Assembly (NCBI RefSeq): GCF_015351245.1
Contig: NZ_JADKSO010000001.1
Location: 868,001-932,000, forward strand
Origin: Rathayibacter sp. VKM Ac-2879
GTDB taxonomy: Bacteria > Actinomycetota > Actinomycetes > Actinomycetales > Microbacteriaceae
Direction: 5' to 3'
DNA length: 64,000 nt
This document shows positions 34,426 through 41,751 of the stretch, in pieces. Under the pieces are notes generated by a model that had not been told where the DNA came from, made no database searches, and saw only the letters and a program-made list of their open reading frames with translations. The position numbers and the translations under genes are program-made. Positions within the stretch are counted from its first letter, which is position 1, and each line of letters begins with the position of its first letter.

Positions 34426-34794
34426 TCAGCTCCCCGAGGAGGCGGCCCCCGAAGAAGGAGGTGCCGCAGGCGATGCGGACGAGCCCGAGGACCCGGACGA
34501 GCCGGAGGACCCGGACGAGCCGGACGAGCCCGAGGACCCGGATCCGGAGGACCCGACGTCGCCCGCCTTCACGGGCGTCGCGCCTCCGCTCGAGGCGTCC
34601 TTCGCGGGCGACTCCGACGAGCGCGAGTCGGTGCGGTAGAAGCCCGATCCGTTGAAGGTCACTCCGACGGCACTGAACACCTTGCGCAGCGCGCCCTGGC
34701 AGCTCGGGCACTCGGTGAGGCTGTCGTCGGTGAACTTCTGCACGATGTCGAAGGCGTTGCCGCACTGGGTGCAACGGTAGGAGTAGGTGGGCAC
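34426..34794 (-). CDS. FmdB-family zinc-ribbon protein with Ser/Gly repeat tail
   Basis: A 122-residue protein. The N-terminal 55 residues are an FmdB-type zinc ribbon: PTYSYRCTQCGNAFDIVQKF followed by CPSCQGALRKVFSAVGVTF, giving two CxxC pairs. The rest is low-complexity, dominated by (S-S-G)n, encoded by a repeated CCGGACGAG-type tract (about 34470-34560). FmdB proteins are putative regulatory zinc ribbons of unclear role. The start is the GTG at 34794, which begins the conserved PTYxYxC motif. The long Ser/Gly tail is unusual in length and reads as an acidic repeat on the other strand. Confidence 0.85.
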   Translation of the reverse strand: MPTYSYRCTQCGNAFDIVQKFTDDSLTECPSCQGALRKVFSAVGVTFNGSGFYRTDSRSSESPAKDASSGGATPVKAGDVGSSGSGSSGSSGSSGSSGSSGSSGSSASPAAPPSSGAASSGS

Positions 34795-34828
34795 TGATGG
34801 CTCCTCGGGAGACGGGTGGGGAGGGGGA

Positions 34829-35410
34829 TCAGCGGAGGTCGAGAACGCCCGAGGGCGTGACGACTCCGTCGACCGCCTGGTCGTGGACCTCGCGGGGCAC
34901 GCGGTCGACGAGCTCGCTGTCGAAGACGACCGCGTAGACAGGAGGGCACTTCTCCATCGAGCCGAGGGTCTTGTCGAAGTAGCCGCGACCCCAGCCCATG
35001 CGCATACCTCCGCGATCGACGGTGGCGGCCGGGACGATGATGAGGTCGACGTCGTTGATCGCGATCGGGCCGAGGAGCTTGCCGACAGGTTCGGGCATCC
35101 CAAACAGTCCTTGCGTCTCGGTGTGCCCGTCGCCGACAGCCCAATCGAGGAGTCCGTCCGCGCGCGAGATCGGGAAGAGGACTCGCAGGCCATGGCTCTC
35201 TGCCCAGCCGAGGAACGGGCGGGTGTTGGGTTCGTCGGGAGCGGAGAGGTAGCAGGCGATCGATCGCGCCTTCGTGCGGGTGGCCAGCTCGATGAGGTGC
35301 TCGGTGATGTGCGTCGTCGCTTGCTCGCGAACGGTCGAGGTCTGCGTGCGGCGGCGCTCGCGGAGCTCGGCGCGCAGCGCCCGCTTCTCGTGAGTGATGT
35401 CGGCTGGCAT
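34829..35410 (-). CDS. 5-formyltetrahydrofolate cyclo-ligase
   Basis: A 193-residue MTHFS/YgfA-family enzyme that converts 5-formyl-THF to 5,10-methenyl-THF with ATP. The N-terminal basic helix (KRALRAELRERRR) and the C-terminal nucleotide/substrate loop GMRMGWGRGYFDKTL (about residues 134-148) with LIIVPAATVDRGG before it are diagnostic. It is followed downstream by the FmdB-type gene after a 34-bp gap, an arrangement often seen in actinobacteria. It is divergent from galU. Confidence 0.92.
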   Translation of the reverse strand: MPADITHEKRALRAELRERRRTQTSTVREQATTHITEHLIELATRTKARSIACYLSAPDEPNTRPFLGWAESHGLRVLFPISRADGLLDWAVGDGHTETQGLFGMPEPVGKLLGPIAINDVDLIIVPAATVDRGGMRMGWGRGYFDKTLGSMEKCPPVYAVVFDSELVDRVPREVHDQAVDGVVTPSGVLDLR

Positions 35411-35551
35411 GCGCTCAGTCTAGAACCGGCACGTCACCCGGCAGCCGCGGAGGAGAGTGACGGACTCTCGCCTAACGGCGGCCCTTAAATGGGGTGGAGG
35501 CGTGAGCGCTGGTGGTCGCGGAAGGGAAACATTCGCGTCGTATGCCGCCGA

Positions 35552-35557
35552 TAGGAT
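35552..35557 (+). promoter_or_regulatory. -10 element of galU
   Basis: TAGGAT followed by 8 nt and the ATG at 35566; start of transcription would fall at or one base from the start codon. Confidence 0.5.
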
Positions 35558-35565
35558 GACGCCCC

Positions 35566-36456
35566 ATGGGCACTCGAATCCGCAAAGCCGTCATTCCCGC
35601 AGCAGGCCTCGGCACTCGCTTCCTGCCGGCGACCAAGGCCATCCCGAAAGAGATGCTGCCGGTCGTCGACAAGCCGGCGATCCAGTACGTGGTCGAGGAG
35701 GCGGCGAACGCCGGGCTCCAAGATGTGCTCGTCATCATCGGACGCAACAAGAACGCTCTGGCGAACCACTTCGACTCCGTCCCCGAGCTCGAGCAGAACC
35801 TCGTGAAGAAGAGCGACGACAAGAAGCTCGCCCACGTGCAGTACGCGAGCGACCTCGCCGACGTGCACTTCGTGCGCCAGGGCGAGCCGAAGGGACTCGG
35901 CCACGCCGTGTCGCGCGCCCAGCGCCACGTGGGCGACGAGCCCTTCGCGGTCCTGCTCGGCGACGACCTGATCGACGCCCGCTTCCCGCTCCTCTCGCGC
36001 ATGATCGAGGTTGCGGAGCAGCGTGAGACCACGGTCGTCGCGCTCCTCGAGGTCGACCCGGACCAGATCCACCTCTACGGCTGCGCCGCCGTCGAGGCGA
36101 CCGACGAGGACGACGTGGTGCGCATCACCGGCCTCGTCGAGAAGCCCTCCAAAGAGGATGCCCCCTCGAACCTCGCGATCATCGGGCGCTACGTCCTCAA
36201 GCCCGACGTGTTCGGCGTGCTCGAGAACACCGCGCCTGGCAAGGGCGGCGAGATCCAGCTGACCGACGCCCTCGAGCGCATGGCGCAGGATCCGGCCGAG
36301 TTCGGCGGCGTCTACGGGGTCGTCTTCCGGGGTCTCCGATACGACACCGGCGACAAGCTCGACTACATCAAGGCCATCGTGCAGCTCGCCTCCGAGCGGG
36401 ACGACCTCGGTCCCGATCTCAAGCCCTGGCTGAAGGACTTCGTCGCGGGATTCTGA
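35566..36456 (+). CDS. galU: UTP--glucose-1-phosphate uridylyltransferase
   Basis: A 296-residue nucleotidyltransferase. The N-terminal KAVIPAAGLGTRFLPATKAI and PKEMLPVVDKPAIQYVVEEA carry the nucleotide-binding loop and catalytic Lys. HFVRQGEPKGLGHAVSRA and FAVLLGDDLID supply the sugar- and metal-binding Asp. GKGGEIQLTDAL and the C-terminal FRGLRYDTGDKLDYIKA complete the GalU pattern. It makes UDP-glucose for cell-wall glycans and galactose metabolism. It is divergent from the cyclo-ligase gene and shows a leaderless promoter. Confidence 0.96.
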   Translation: MGTRIRKAVIPAAGLGTRFLPATKAIPKEMLPVVDKPAIQYVVEEAANAGLQDVLVIIGRNKNALANHFDSVPELEQNLVKKSDDKKLAHVQYASDLADVHFVRQGEPKGLGHAVSRAQRHVGDEPFAVLLGDDLIDARFPLLSRMIEVAEQRETTVVALLEVDPDQIHLYGCAAVEATDEDDVVRITGLVEKPSKEDAPSNLAIIGRYVLKPDVFGVLENTAPGKGGEIQLTDALERMAQDPAEFGGVYGVVFRGLRYDTGDKLDYIKAIVQLASERDDLGPDLKPWLKDFVAGF

Positions 36457-36506
36457 CCCGCCTTCTCGCGAGAGTCCACCGCCTCCTCCCGCCGCGGCCG
36501 GCGCAG

Positions 36507-36512
36507 TAGGGT
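36507..36512 (+). promoter_or_regulatory. -10 element of the GNAT gene
   Basis: TAGGGT followed by 6 nt and the ATG at 36519; typical leaderless spacing. Confidence 0.5.
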
Positions 36513-36518
36513 CGCATC

Positions 36519-37241
36519 ATGCCGCTGACCACCCCGACGTTCACCGAGGGTCGGGTCGCCCTCCGCCCCATCCGGGTGCGCGACGCCCGAGCGCTCGAGC
36601 GTGAGCTGATCGTCAATCGGGCCTGGCTCCGGCAGTGGGAGGCCTCAGACCCGCGAGGCGGCGCCGCCTTCGACGTGCGTGCGAGCATCCGGGCCTTGCA
36701 GCAGAACGCTCGAGCGGGCGGAGGCGTCCCCTTCCTCGTGGACTGGGACGGTGAACTCGCGGGGCAGCTCAATGTGTCCAACATCGGCTACGGCTCGATC
36801 TCGTCTGCCTCCATCGGCTACTGGGTGTCCGAACGGTTCGCTGGTCTCGGCATCACCCCCGTCGCGGTCGCCCTCGCGAGCGATCACGCCTTCTTCGACC
36901 TCGGCCTGCACCGCATCGAGATCTGCATCCGCCCCGAGAACCGGCCGAGTCTGAGAGTCGTCGAGAAGCTCGGCTTCCGCTACGAAGGTCTGCGGCGGCG
37001 GTACATCCACATCAATGGCGACTGGCGCGACCACTTCTGTTTCGCGCTCGTGAGCGAGGAGGTGCCGCGCGGAGTCCTCCGCCGCTACCTCGACGGCCAG
37101 GTGCCGCACGACATCGGCGTACCGAGCGATGCCGATCTCCGCGCCTCCCGCCGCTCCGGCCTGTCCGGTCCGCCGGACGGCGCCGGCCTCCCCTCGATCG
37201 GTCGACTGATCCGGGATCCGCGCGGACACACCTCCCCGTAA
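36519..37241 (+). CDS. GNAT-family N-acetyltransferase (RimJ/RimL-like)
   Basis: A 240-residue acetyltransferase. The core (about residues 10-185) shows VALRPIRVRDARALERELI, the central strand with ISSASIGYWVSERFAGLGITPVAV (acetyl-CoA loop Q/R-x2-G-x-G/A-like, here RFAGLG), HRIEICIRPENRPSLRVVEKLGF, and a final CFALVSEE. RimJ-type enzymes acetylate protein N-termini, often ribosomal; the target here is unknown. The last 40 residues are extra and low-complexity. It lies 62 bp after galU but with its own leaderless promoter. Confidence 0.9.
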   Translation: MPLTTPTFTEGRVALRPIRVRDARALERELIVNRAWLRQWEASDPRGGAAFDVRASIRALQQNARAGGGVPFLVDWDGELAGQLNVSNIGYGSISSASIGYWVSERFAGLGITPVAVALASDHAFFDLGLHRIEICIRPENRPSLRVVEKLGFRYEGLRRRYIHINGDWRDHFCFALVSEEVPRGVLRRYLDGQVPHDIGVPSDADLRASRRSGLSGPPDGAGLPSIGRLIRDPRGHTSP

Positions 37242-37267
37242 TGACGGCCGCGAGCCCCGCTGACTCC

Positions 37268-37273
37268 TAGCGT
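37268..37273 (+). promoter_or_regulatory. -10 element of the membrane-protein gene at 37281
   Basis: TAGCGT followed by 7 nt and the ATG at 37281, supporting that start over the in-frame GTG three codons upstream. Confidence 0.45.
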
Positions 37274-37280
37274 GGACCGC

Positions 37281-38264
37281 ATGAGTAGCGACTGGCTGGG
37301 CGGGGGCGTCGTCTGGGCGCTTGCCGCCGTTCTGTGGGTCGCCTACCTCGTTCCCACGTGGATGCGCCGGCGGTCGTACAACGCGACCGAGCGCAACGCG
37401 GTGAGGTTGCAGCAGACGCTGCGCATCCTCGCCGAGACCGCGGAGATGCCCGAGCACGTGCGTGCGGAGGCGACGGCCCGAGAGGTCGCGCTGCAGCAGC
37501 GGCGCCTCCGGGTCACCGAGACACGACGACGAGCCGAAGAGAAGGCACAGGCAATGGAGCTGGCACAGGCGGAAAAGGCGGCGCGTGAGGCGCTGCAGCG
37601 GGCGGTCGCGAGCACGAGGCAGAGCACTCGCTCAGCCTCCGGTGCGCTGCGTTGGCGACGGGGCGCGGCGTCGATCGTGCTGATCGGCTTCGCGGCGGCG
37701 ATCGTCGGACTGGCGATGCTGCCGTTCGGAGGCGGCGGTGTGCTGCCGCTGCTCGGGGGACTCGTGACCGCTCTCGGCCTCGCCGTGCTGATCGCGCTCG
37801 CGCCCGGTCGCCGTCGTGCCGCGGCTCCCGCTGCTCGCGCGACCGACGTCGATGAGACCGCCTACCGCCGCGCCGAGGTCTTCGAGGCCGAGCTCGCCGA
37901 CGAGGCGCAGGCCACGGCGGAGGCGCCCGCGGAGGTCGCCGAGGAGGCGCGCTGGACACCCCGGCCGCTGCCCAAGCCGCTGTACCTCTCGCGCGGCACG
38001 GTCGCCGCCTCCGCGATGGCCTCGATCGACGCGGTCGAGCGTTTGCGCGCAGCCGCGGCGGAGGCGGAGCTCGCGCAGCGCGCCGCTGCCGCCGACATCG
38101 CGCCACTGCGCACGCCGAGGGTCGCCGAAGCGCCGCGCGCCGCGGAGGCGCCGCACGCCGCGGAGAGCACGCGTCCCGCTTCTCGCTTCGCCTCGATGGG
38201 TGTGGTCGACGGTGTCGACGCCATCGACCTCGACCAGGCCCTGCAGCGCAGGCGGGGCGCCTGA
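37281..38264 (+). CDS. Membrane protein with coiled coil and Ala/Glu-rich tail, unknown function
   Basis: A 327-residue protein. An N-terminal membrane segment (GGGVVWALAAVLWVAYLVPTW, about residues 7-27) leads into a long charged coiled coil (about 45-115, rich in Arg, Glu, Gln and Ala). Two further membrane helices lie at about 130-175 (ASIVLIGFAAAIVGLAMLPF and LLGGLVTALGLAVLIALAP), followed by a cytoplasmic Ala/Glu/Arg tail. Such proteins sit next to cell-envelope genes in Microbacteriaceae, but their role is not known. The ATG at 37281 fits a leaderless transcript. Confidence 0.75.
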   Translation: MSSDWLGGGVVWALAAVLWVAYLVPTWMRRRSYNATERNAVRLQQTLRILAETAEMPEHVRAEATAREVALQQRRLRVTETRRRAEEKAQAMELAQAEKAAREALQRAVASTRQSTRSASGALRWRRGAASIVLIGFAAAIVGLAMLPFGGGGVLPLLGGLVTALGLAVLIALAPGRRRAAAPAARATDVDETAYRRAEVFEAELADEAQATAEAPAEVAEEARWTPRPLPKPLYLSRGTVAASAMASIDAVERLRAAAAEAELAQRAAAADIAPLRTPRVAEAPRAAEAPHAAESTRPASRFASMGVVDGVDAIDLDQALQRRRGA

Positions 38265-38335
38265 CTCGTCTTGGTGGCGCCACCGCCCGTGGTAGTGTTG
38301 ACGAGTTGTTCGGGCCGGAGACGTCCCGAAGGTAC

Positions 38336-38411
38336 GGGTCCGTGGCGCAGTTGGTAGCGCGCTTCGTTCGCAATGAAGAGGTCAGGGGTTCGAATCCCCT
38401 CGGATCCACCA
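38336..38411 (+). tRNA. tRNA-Ala (anticodon CGC)
   Basis: A full cloverleaf can be folded. The acceptor stem is GGGTCCG with CGGATCC, including the G3-U70 pair that identifies alanine tRNAs. The D stem is GCGC/GCGC, the anticodon stem CTTCG/TGAAG with loop TTCGCAA (anticodon CGC), and the T arm AGGGG-TTCGAAT-CCCCT. The CCA end (38409-38411) is encoded. It marks the left edge of a region with lower GC and mobile-element remains. Confidence 0.95.
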
Positions 38412-38469
38412 AAGTGTTATTATTCAAACTCTTGGCAAGAGTCAAGGCCGCTTCGTTCAAAGCTTGAGT

Positions 38470-38494
38470 CCCCGTCGTTAGACGGGGTCTTTTT
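38470..38494 (+). terminator. Rho-independent terminator of the tRNA
   Basis: CCCCGTC - GTTA - GACGGGG followed by TCTTTTT, a classical hairpin with a T tract, unusual in its T-richness for this genome. Confidence 0.85.
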
Positions 38495-38543
38495 GCGTGT
38501 GCGGTGCGGGCTCGCTGCTGGAGCATCCAGGCTCGGGTGGCGG

Positions 38544-39671
38544 TGGGGACTGCTGAGGGTTTCGTTGACTCGTTCTCTGTGCCGCGAGTGCGGTGGTATC
38601 GATCGTCTCGAACTTGATCGGGGTGAGTGTGCTGAGGGCGCGTTGTCGGCGTTGTCGCCGCACGCGCCGACTCTGCCCATCGATCCTTTCACGCCGGCTG
38701 CAGTGATTTCAGCGACGTGTTTCCGTGAACGGAATGGGGATCCACGGTCCGAATGTATGACCGTTCCGACCGGGTCTCGGTGACTGACAGCGCTGCGCAA
38801 TGCCTGGACCGCGAGGGACGCTTTCATCCTCGAGTCGATCGACTATCCGACGATCCGGTTCGAGTACACGTCCTTGATCGCGCAGAGATACAACGTGCCC
38901 TCCCAGTGTTGTGCTCGGTGATATCGGTCAGCCAGACCCGGTTCGGACCGGATGCGGCGAACACGCGACGGACCCGGTCCTCGTGCACGGGCGGCCCGGC
39001 CTTACGGGCCAGGCCGCGCTTCTTCGCGAACACCGACCAGATCCGCTGCTGCGAACACACCCGCAAAACGCGCCGCTCCGACGCGGTGAATCCGGCCGCT
39101 CTGAGCTCCTCAGCGAGGAACCGGTACCCGAACGTCGGATCGTCACGGTGGCCATCGAACGCGGCGTCGATGAGGTGGGCGTCGTCCCAGACACGGTCCG
39201 AGAACGACTGCTTCTTCCCGGCAGAGAACGCCTGTCTCGTGACACCCAGAACCCGGCAGGGCACCGCGACGAGGACACCGTCTGCGGCAAGCTCAAGGAC
39301 CAGCGGGAACCCCATTTTGGGCCGACCTCGCGGGAAGCGAAGTACGCCAGAGCCCGCCACATCACCTCCGCTTCCTGCCCCAGAAGCCGCTTACGGCGCT
39401 TCAGGTCCCGCATCTCGGCGGATTCGGCCGAGGCAACGCCGGACTTCACGCCGTCCTCGGCATCGGCCCTCTTCATCCAGTTGGTGATCGAGTTCTCCAA
39501 GATCCCGAAGTCCTTCGCGATCTGCGCCAGCGGCGTCCCGCCCTTCCGCGCGACGGCGACGACATCCCGGCGAAACCCTTCCGGATATGGCTTCGGCATG
39601 ACTGCCATCCTCCCAACGGCCACCAACGGCCACCACACCTCAGGAGACAACCGAACCCTCAGCAGCCCCAA
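38544..39671 (-). mobile_element. Decayed IS3-family insertion sequence
   Basis: About 1.13 kb bounded by imperfect inverted ends. The left end (38544 onward) reads TGGGGACTGCTGAGGGTTTC. The right end, read on the minus strand from 39670, reads TGGGGCTGCTGAGGGTTCGG; both continue with GTTG-N-CTC. It encloses a two-frame IS3-type transposase on the minus strand that is broken, so the element is not autonomous. No flanking direct repeat was identified by eye. Confidence 0.75.
38560..39599 (-). pseudogene. IS3-family transposase (orfA/orfB), inactivated
   Basis: orfA begins at 39599 with PKPYPEGFRRDVVAVARKG, a helix-turn-helix with DFGILENSITNWMKRAD. orfB follows in another frame with SDRVWDDAHLIDAAFDGH, QQRIWSVFAKKRGL and WLTDITEH, the first catalytic Asp. 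After that the frame is shifted, a TAG interrupts NRIVG-SID, and the next piece keeps VIHSDRGS (second Asp). The sequence around MESFF with the catalytic Glu is deleted; the C-terminal LTPIKFETI reappears in another frame. At least two frameshifts, a nonsense codon and a deletion are visible. Confidence 0.85.
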
Positions 39672-39707
39672 TTCTACGCCGGAGTGCGCATGGCGCAGAC
39701 TGGGGGA

Positions 39708-39914
39708 GTGGCGAAGAAAGCGACCCTTGTCGACGGCCTGCTGGCACCAGACGGCTCGACGGTGCGGTTCTCAATCGACGACGACATCTACGAGATTGAC
39801 CTGTCTCCGAAGAACAGCCAGGAGCTCCGGACGGCCTTCCGTCCCTACGTCGATGCCTCTCGGCGTGCGCGCCGCCGAATCATTGACCTGCCTATCGTCG
39901 GGCTGAAGAAGTAG
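39708..39914 (+). CDS. Lsr2-like protein, N-terminal dimerisation domain only
   Basis: A 68-residue protein matching the N-terminal half of the nucleoid protein Lsr2: it starts VAKKATLVDGL and continues VRFSIDDDIYEIDLSPKNSQELR. The C-terminal DNA-binding domain with its RGR AT-hook-like motif is absent; instead the protein ends in ARRRIIDLPIVGLKK. It could still heterodimerise with full Lsr2 and act as a dominant modulator, or it may be a truncated remnant. The GTG at 39708 aligns with the usual Lsr2 start; in-frame starts at 39684 and 39690 are possible. It lies 36 bp from the IS3-type right end. Confidence 0.65.
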   Translation: MAKKATLVDGLLAPDGSTVRFSIDDDIYEIDLSPKNSQELRTAFRPYVDASRRARRRIIDLPIVGLKK

Positions 39915-40559
39915 AGCCTGACCGCTGTAGTGATCAGTTGCGCCTAAGTGCAGCAGGTCCTGCAAGACTTGAAATATTCTCGGAGTGGCCTCTAGTAGTA
40001 CTTGGTAAGGTCTGTTAATTCGTTCGGGTTTCTGTTGACTTCGCCGTGTGCAGGCGGATGAGGTCGATGAGGTGCGGAAGCTGTTGGACGCGTTCGTGGA
40101 GGACGTGTGCCGCCTCGAGCGCTCAGGCATCCGTCAGGCTCTCGCTGGAGTTGTGGTCGAGATCGGCCGGAGCTGACCCACGGTTTCCCAGCAGTGAGTC
40201 CGAGAAGGAGCTCGTCGACGATGCACCAGGGTGTCCGCCGCTCGCAACGTACTGACGAAGTTTTTCGCGGTCAAGTTCCATCGACTATGTGTCAGCGGAG
40301 TGCATCCGCCTTACGAGCTAGATTCGCGGCCTCTCTGCGGGACGAGAGTTGCTCGCAGGACTGTAGTTGAGACGACATGTCTCTACGTTCTCGCCCTCAT
40401 TAAGGTGGCAGTAGGCCTGTGCGGAGACCATCGCCTGACGGCCACCTCGGCCGAGAAAGGCCTGGTCGGTCAGTAGAAAGGTGGGGGGTCATGCACGGGC
40501 GGTTTCAGCAGACGATCAAGGTTCTTGCATGTTCGTGCAACAGCACGGAAACATTCAGC
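39915..40559. other. Intergenic region of the accessory island
   Basis: About 650 bp of reduced GC. A short frame (GTG 40048 to 40176, 42 codons, ADEVDEVRKLLDAFVEDVCRL) reads protein-like but lacks support. A small dyad TTGCATGTTCGTGCAA lies near 40525, upstream of the bacteriocin promoter, and could be a regulator site. Nothing else is recognisable. Confidence 0.4.
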
Positions 40560-40588
40560 TTAGGTGTCGACTGTAGAGGTGTTACTAT
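40560..40588 (+). promoter_or_regulatory. Candidate promoter of the bacteriocin gene
   Basis: TTAGGT (40560-40565) and TACTAT (40583-40588) are separated by 17 bp, about 58 bp upstream of the bacteriocin start codon. Confidence 0.4.
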
Positions 40589-40646
40589 CCCCACAGCGAT
40601 AACGCTAATGGGGGCACCGCTTGGTGCTACGGAGAAATGGGGAAAG

Positions 40647-40976
40647 ATGATCCGAAGCAAGGTTGCAAAAATCGCCGCTGGCATCCTGGTCGCAGGCGGC
40701 CTCGTCATGGTCGGTGCTACTGCCGCCTCCGCCACGACTGTCTATCCGTCTGAGGGCGGGGTCTGGAACCACGGTGTTCGATCTGGCGGCATCTACGGTA
40801 GCGGCGGACAGGTCTACTCCGAGTACCAGCACAGCGGTAAGACCCACAAGTCCACCGCCTGTGGATATCAGGGATGTGCTTACAGCGGGTGGAAGCCGTC
40901 TTCCACCCTCGCCGTTGCTCACTGGTCCCCGATGAAGGCGACGGGGAACACCGCCTACTACGACGTACTCTCCTAG
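40647..40976 (+). CDS. Lactococcin 972-family bacteriocin precursor
   Basis: A 109-residue precursor. A Sec signal peptide (residues 1-31: basic SKVAK then AAGILVAGGLVMVGATAASA) precedes a mature peptide of about 78 residues. The mature start SEGGVWNHGV, the YSEYQHSGKTHKSTA block and the aromatic/Gly-rich composition match lactococcin 972 (mature EGTWQHGYG... and YHHGSKTHSA). Two cysteines (ACGYQGCAY) could form a small disulfide loop. Family knowledge: lactococcin 972 binds lipid II and blocks septum formation. GGGGAAAG precedes ATG 40647. A hairpin and four putative export/immunity genes follow. Confidence 0.85.
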   Translation: MIRSKVAKIAAGILVAGGLVMVGATAASATTVYPSEGGVWNHGVRSGGIYGSGGQVYSEYQHSGKTHKSTACGYQGCAYSGWKPSSTLAVAHWSPMKATGNTAYYDVLS

Positions 40977-40984
40977 GTGGTAGT

Positions 40985-41013
40985 GTGCCGGCGGGCCGAG
41001 CGTCCGCCGGCAC
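40985..41013 (+). terminator. Hairpin after the bacteriocin gene
   Basis: A perfect 10-bp stem (40985-40994 with 41004-41013) and 9-nt loop without a T tract. It may act as a partial terminator, giving more bacteriocin than downstream transporter message. Confidence 0.6.
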
Positions 41014-41085
41014 GCGGTAGGATGACTGAAAACTTTCCAGCTAACGCCTCACAACGGGCTTAGCCTAATCTCCGGGCGGTTAGAC

Positions 41086-41694
41086 ATGTTGACAAAAAAG
41101 TGGTCATTGTTGGGATGCGCAATCTTGCTCTCAGGTCTCACCGCGTGTTCAAGTCCATCTCCTTCCCCAAGTGGAGCCGCGCTAGCCCCGTCAGACGTCA
41201 AATTCACCGGACCCTGGGCTGCTGAGTTCTCGGCCAGCTACGAACGCGCATCGGATGACTTCTCGCGGAACGCAATCGTTGATGGAGCAATCTCCGAGCA
41301 AGAGTATTCAGAAATGATCGATCGCTTCAAGGGTTGCGTGTCCGGTTTGGGGTATAAAATCGACGAATACAAGCTGGACGGTTCGTTCAACCTCAATTTC
41401 CCGCCTGACACAGATGCAGACATTGCCAATGAAGACGTGAAGTCTTGTTCCCGTGATTCGGGTGAGGCGGAGATCGGCTCGCTATATAGTTGGACGCACC
41501 GTAATCCGGACAGGATGGACGAAGACACCCTCATCGTCGATTGTCTCGTCGAGGCAGGAGTTGTTCCGTCATCCTACTCGATCAGCGACTACACGAGCGA
41601 CACTACTCGCGACGACTTTCCTTTCGTCGACGAAGACAAAGGTCGTGACACCCTCGAAGAGTGCCGGGTCGATCCGCTTGGCGTCCAGTCTTGA
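41086..41694 (+). CDS. Lipoprotein of the lactococcin-972-type cluster
   Basis: A 202-residue lipoprotein. The signal peptide ends in the lipobox LTAC (Cys at about residue 21), followed by a Ser/Pro linker. The mature domain is acidic, has several cysteines (KGCVSG, KSCSRD, VDCLVE, EECRVD) and no recognised family. An anchored protein encoded directly after the bacteriocin and before the transporter genes is a candidate immunity protein shielding lipid II or the peptide's target; this is inferred from position. GC is clearly lower than in the flanking core genes. Confidence 0.75.
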   Translation: MLTKKWSLLGCAILLSGLTACSSPSPSPSGAALAPSDVKFTGPWAAEFSASYERASDDFSRNAIVDGAISEQEYSEMIDRFKGCVSGLGYKIDEYKLDGSFNLNFPPDTDADIANEDVKSCSRDSGEAEIGSLYSWTHRNPDRMDEDTLIVDCLVEAGVVPSSYSISDYTSDTTRDDFPFVDEDKGRDTLEECRVDPLGVQS

Positions 41695-41751
41695 AGGTGC
41701 TCGGCATAGCGGCTGACCGTGAAGTCAGGCTGTCGCAGACTGGAAATCGGC

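Noticed and set aside
34470-34560. Tandem CCGGACGAG-like units as a CRISPR or regulatory repeat
   Set aside because: No spacers; the repeats lie inside the coding sequence of the FmdB-type protein and explain its Ser/Gly tail.
40048-40176. 42-codon frame before the bacteriocin gene
   Set aside because: Protein-like composition but no ribosome binding site or homologue known; mentioned only in the gap entry.
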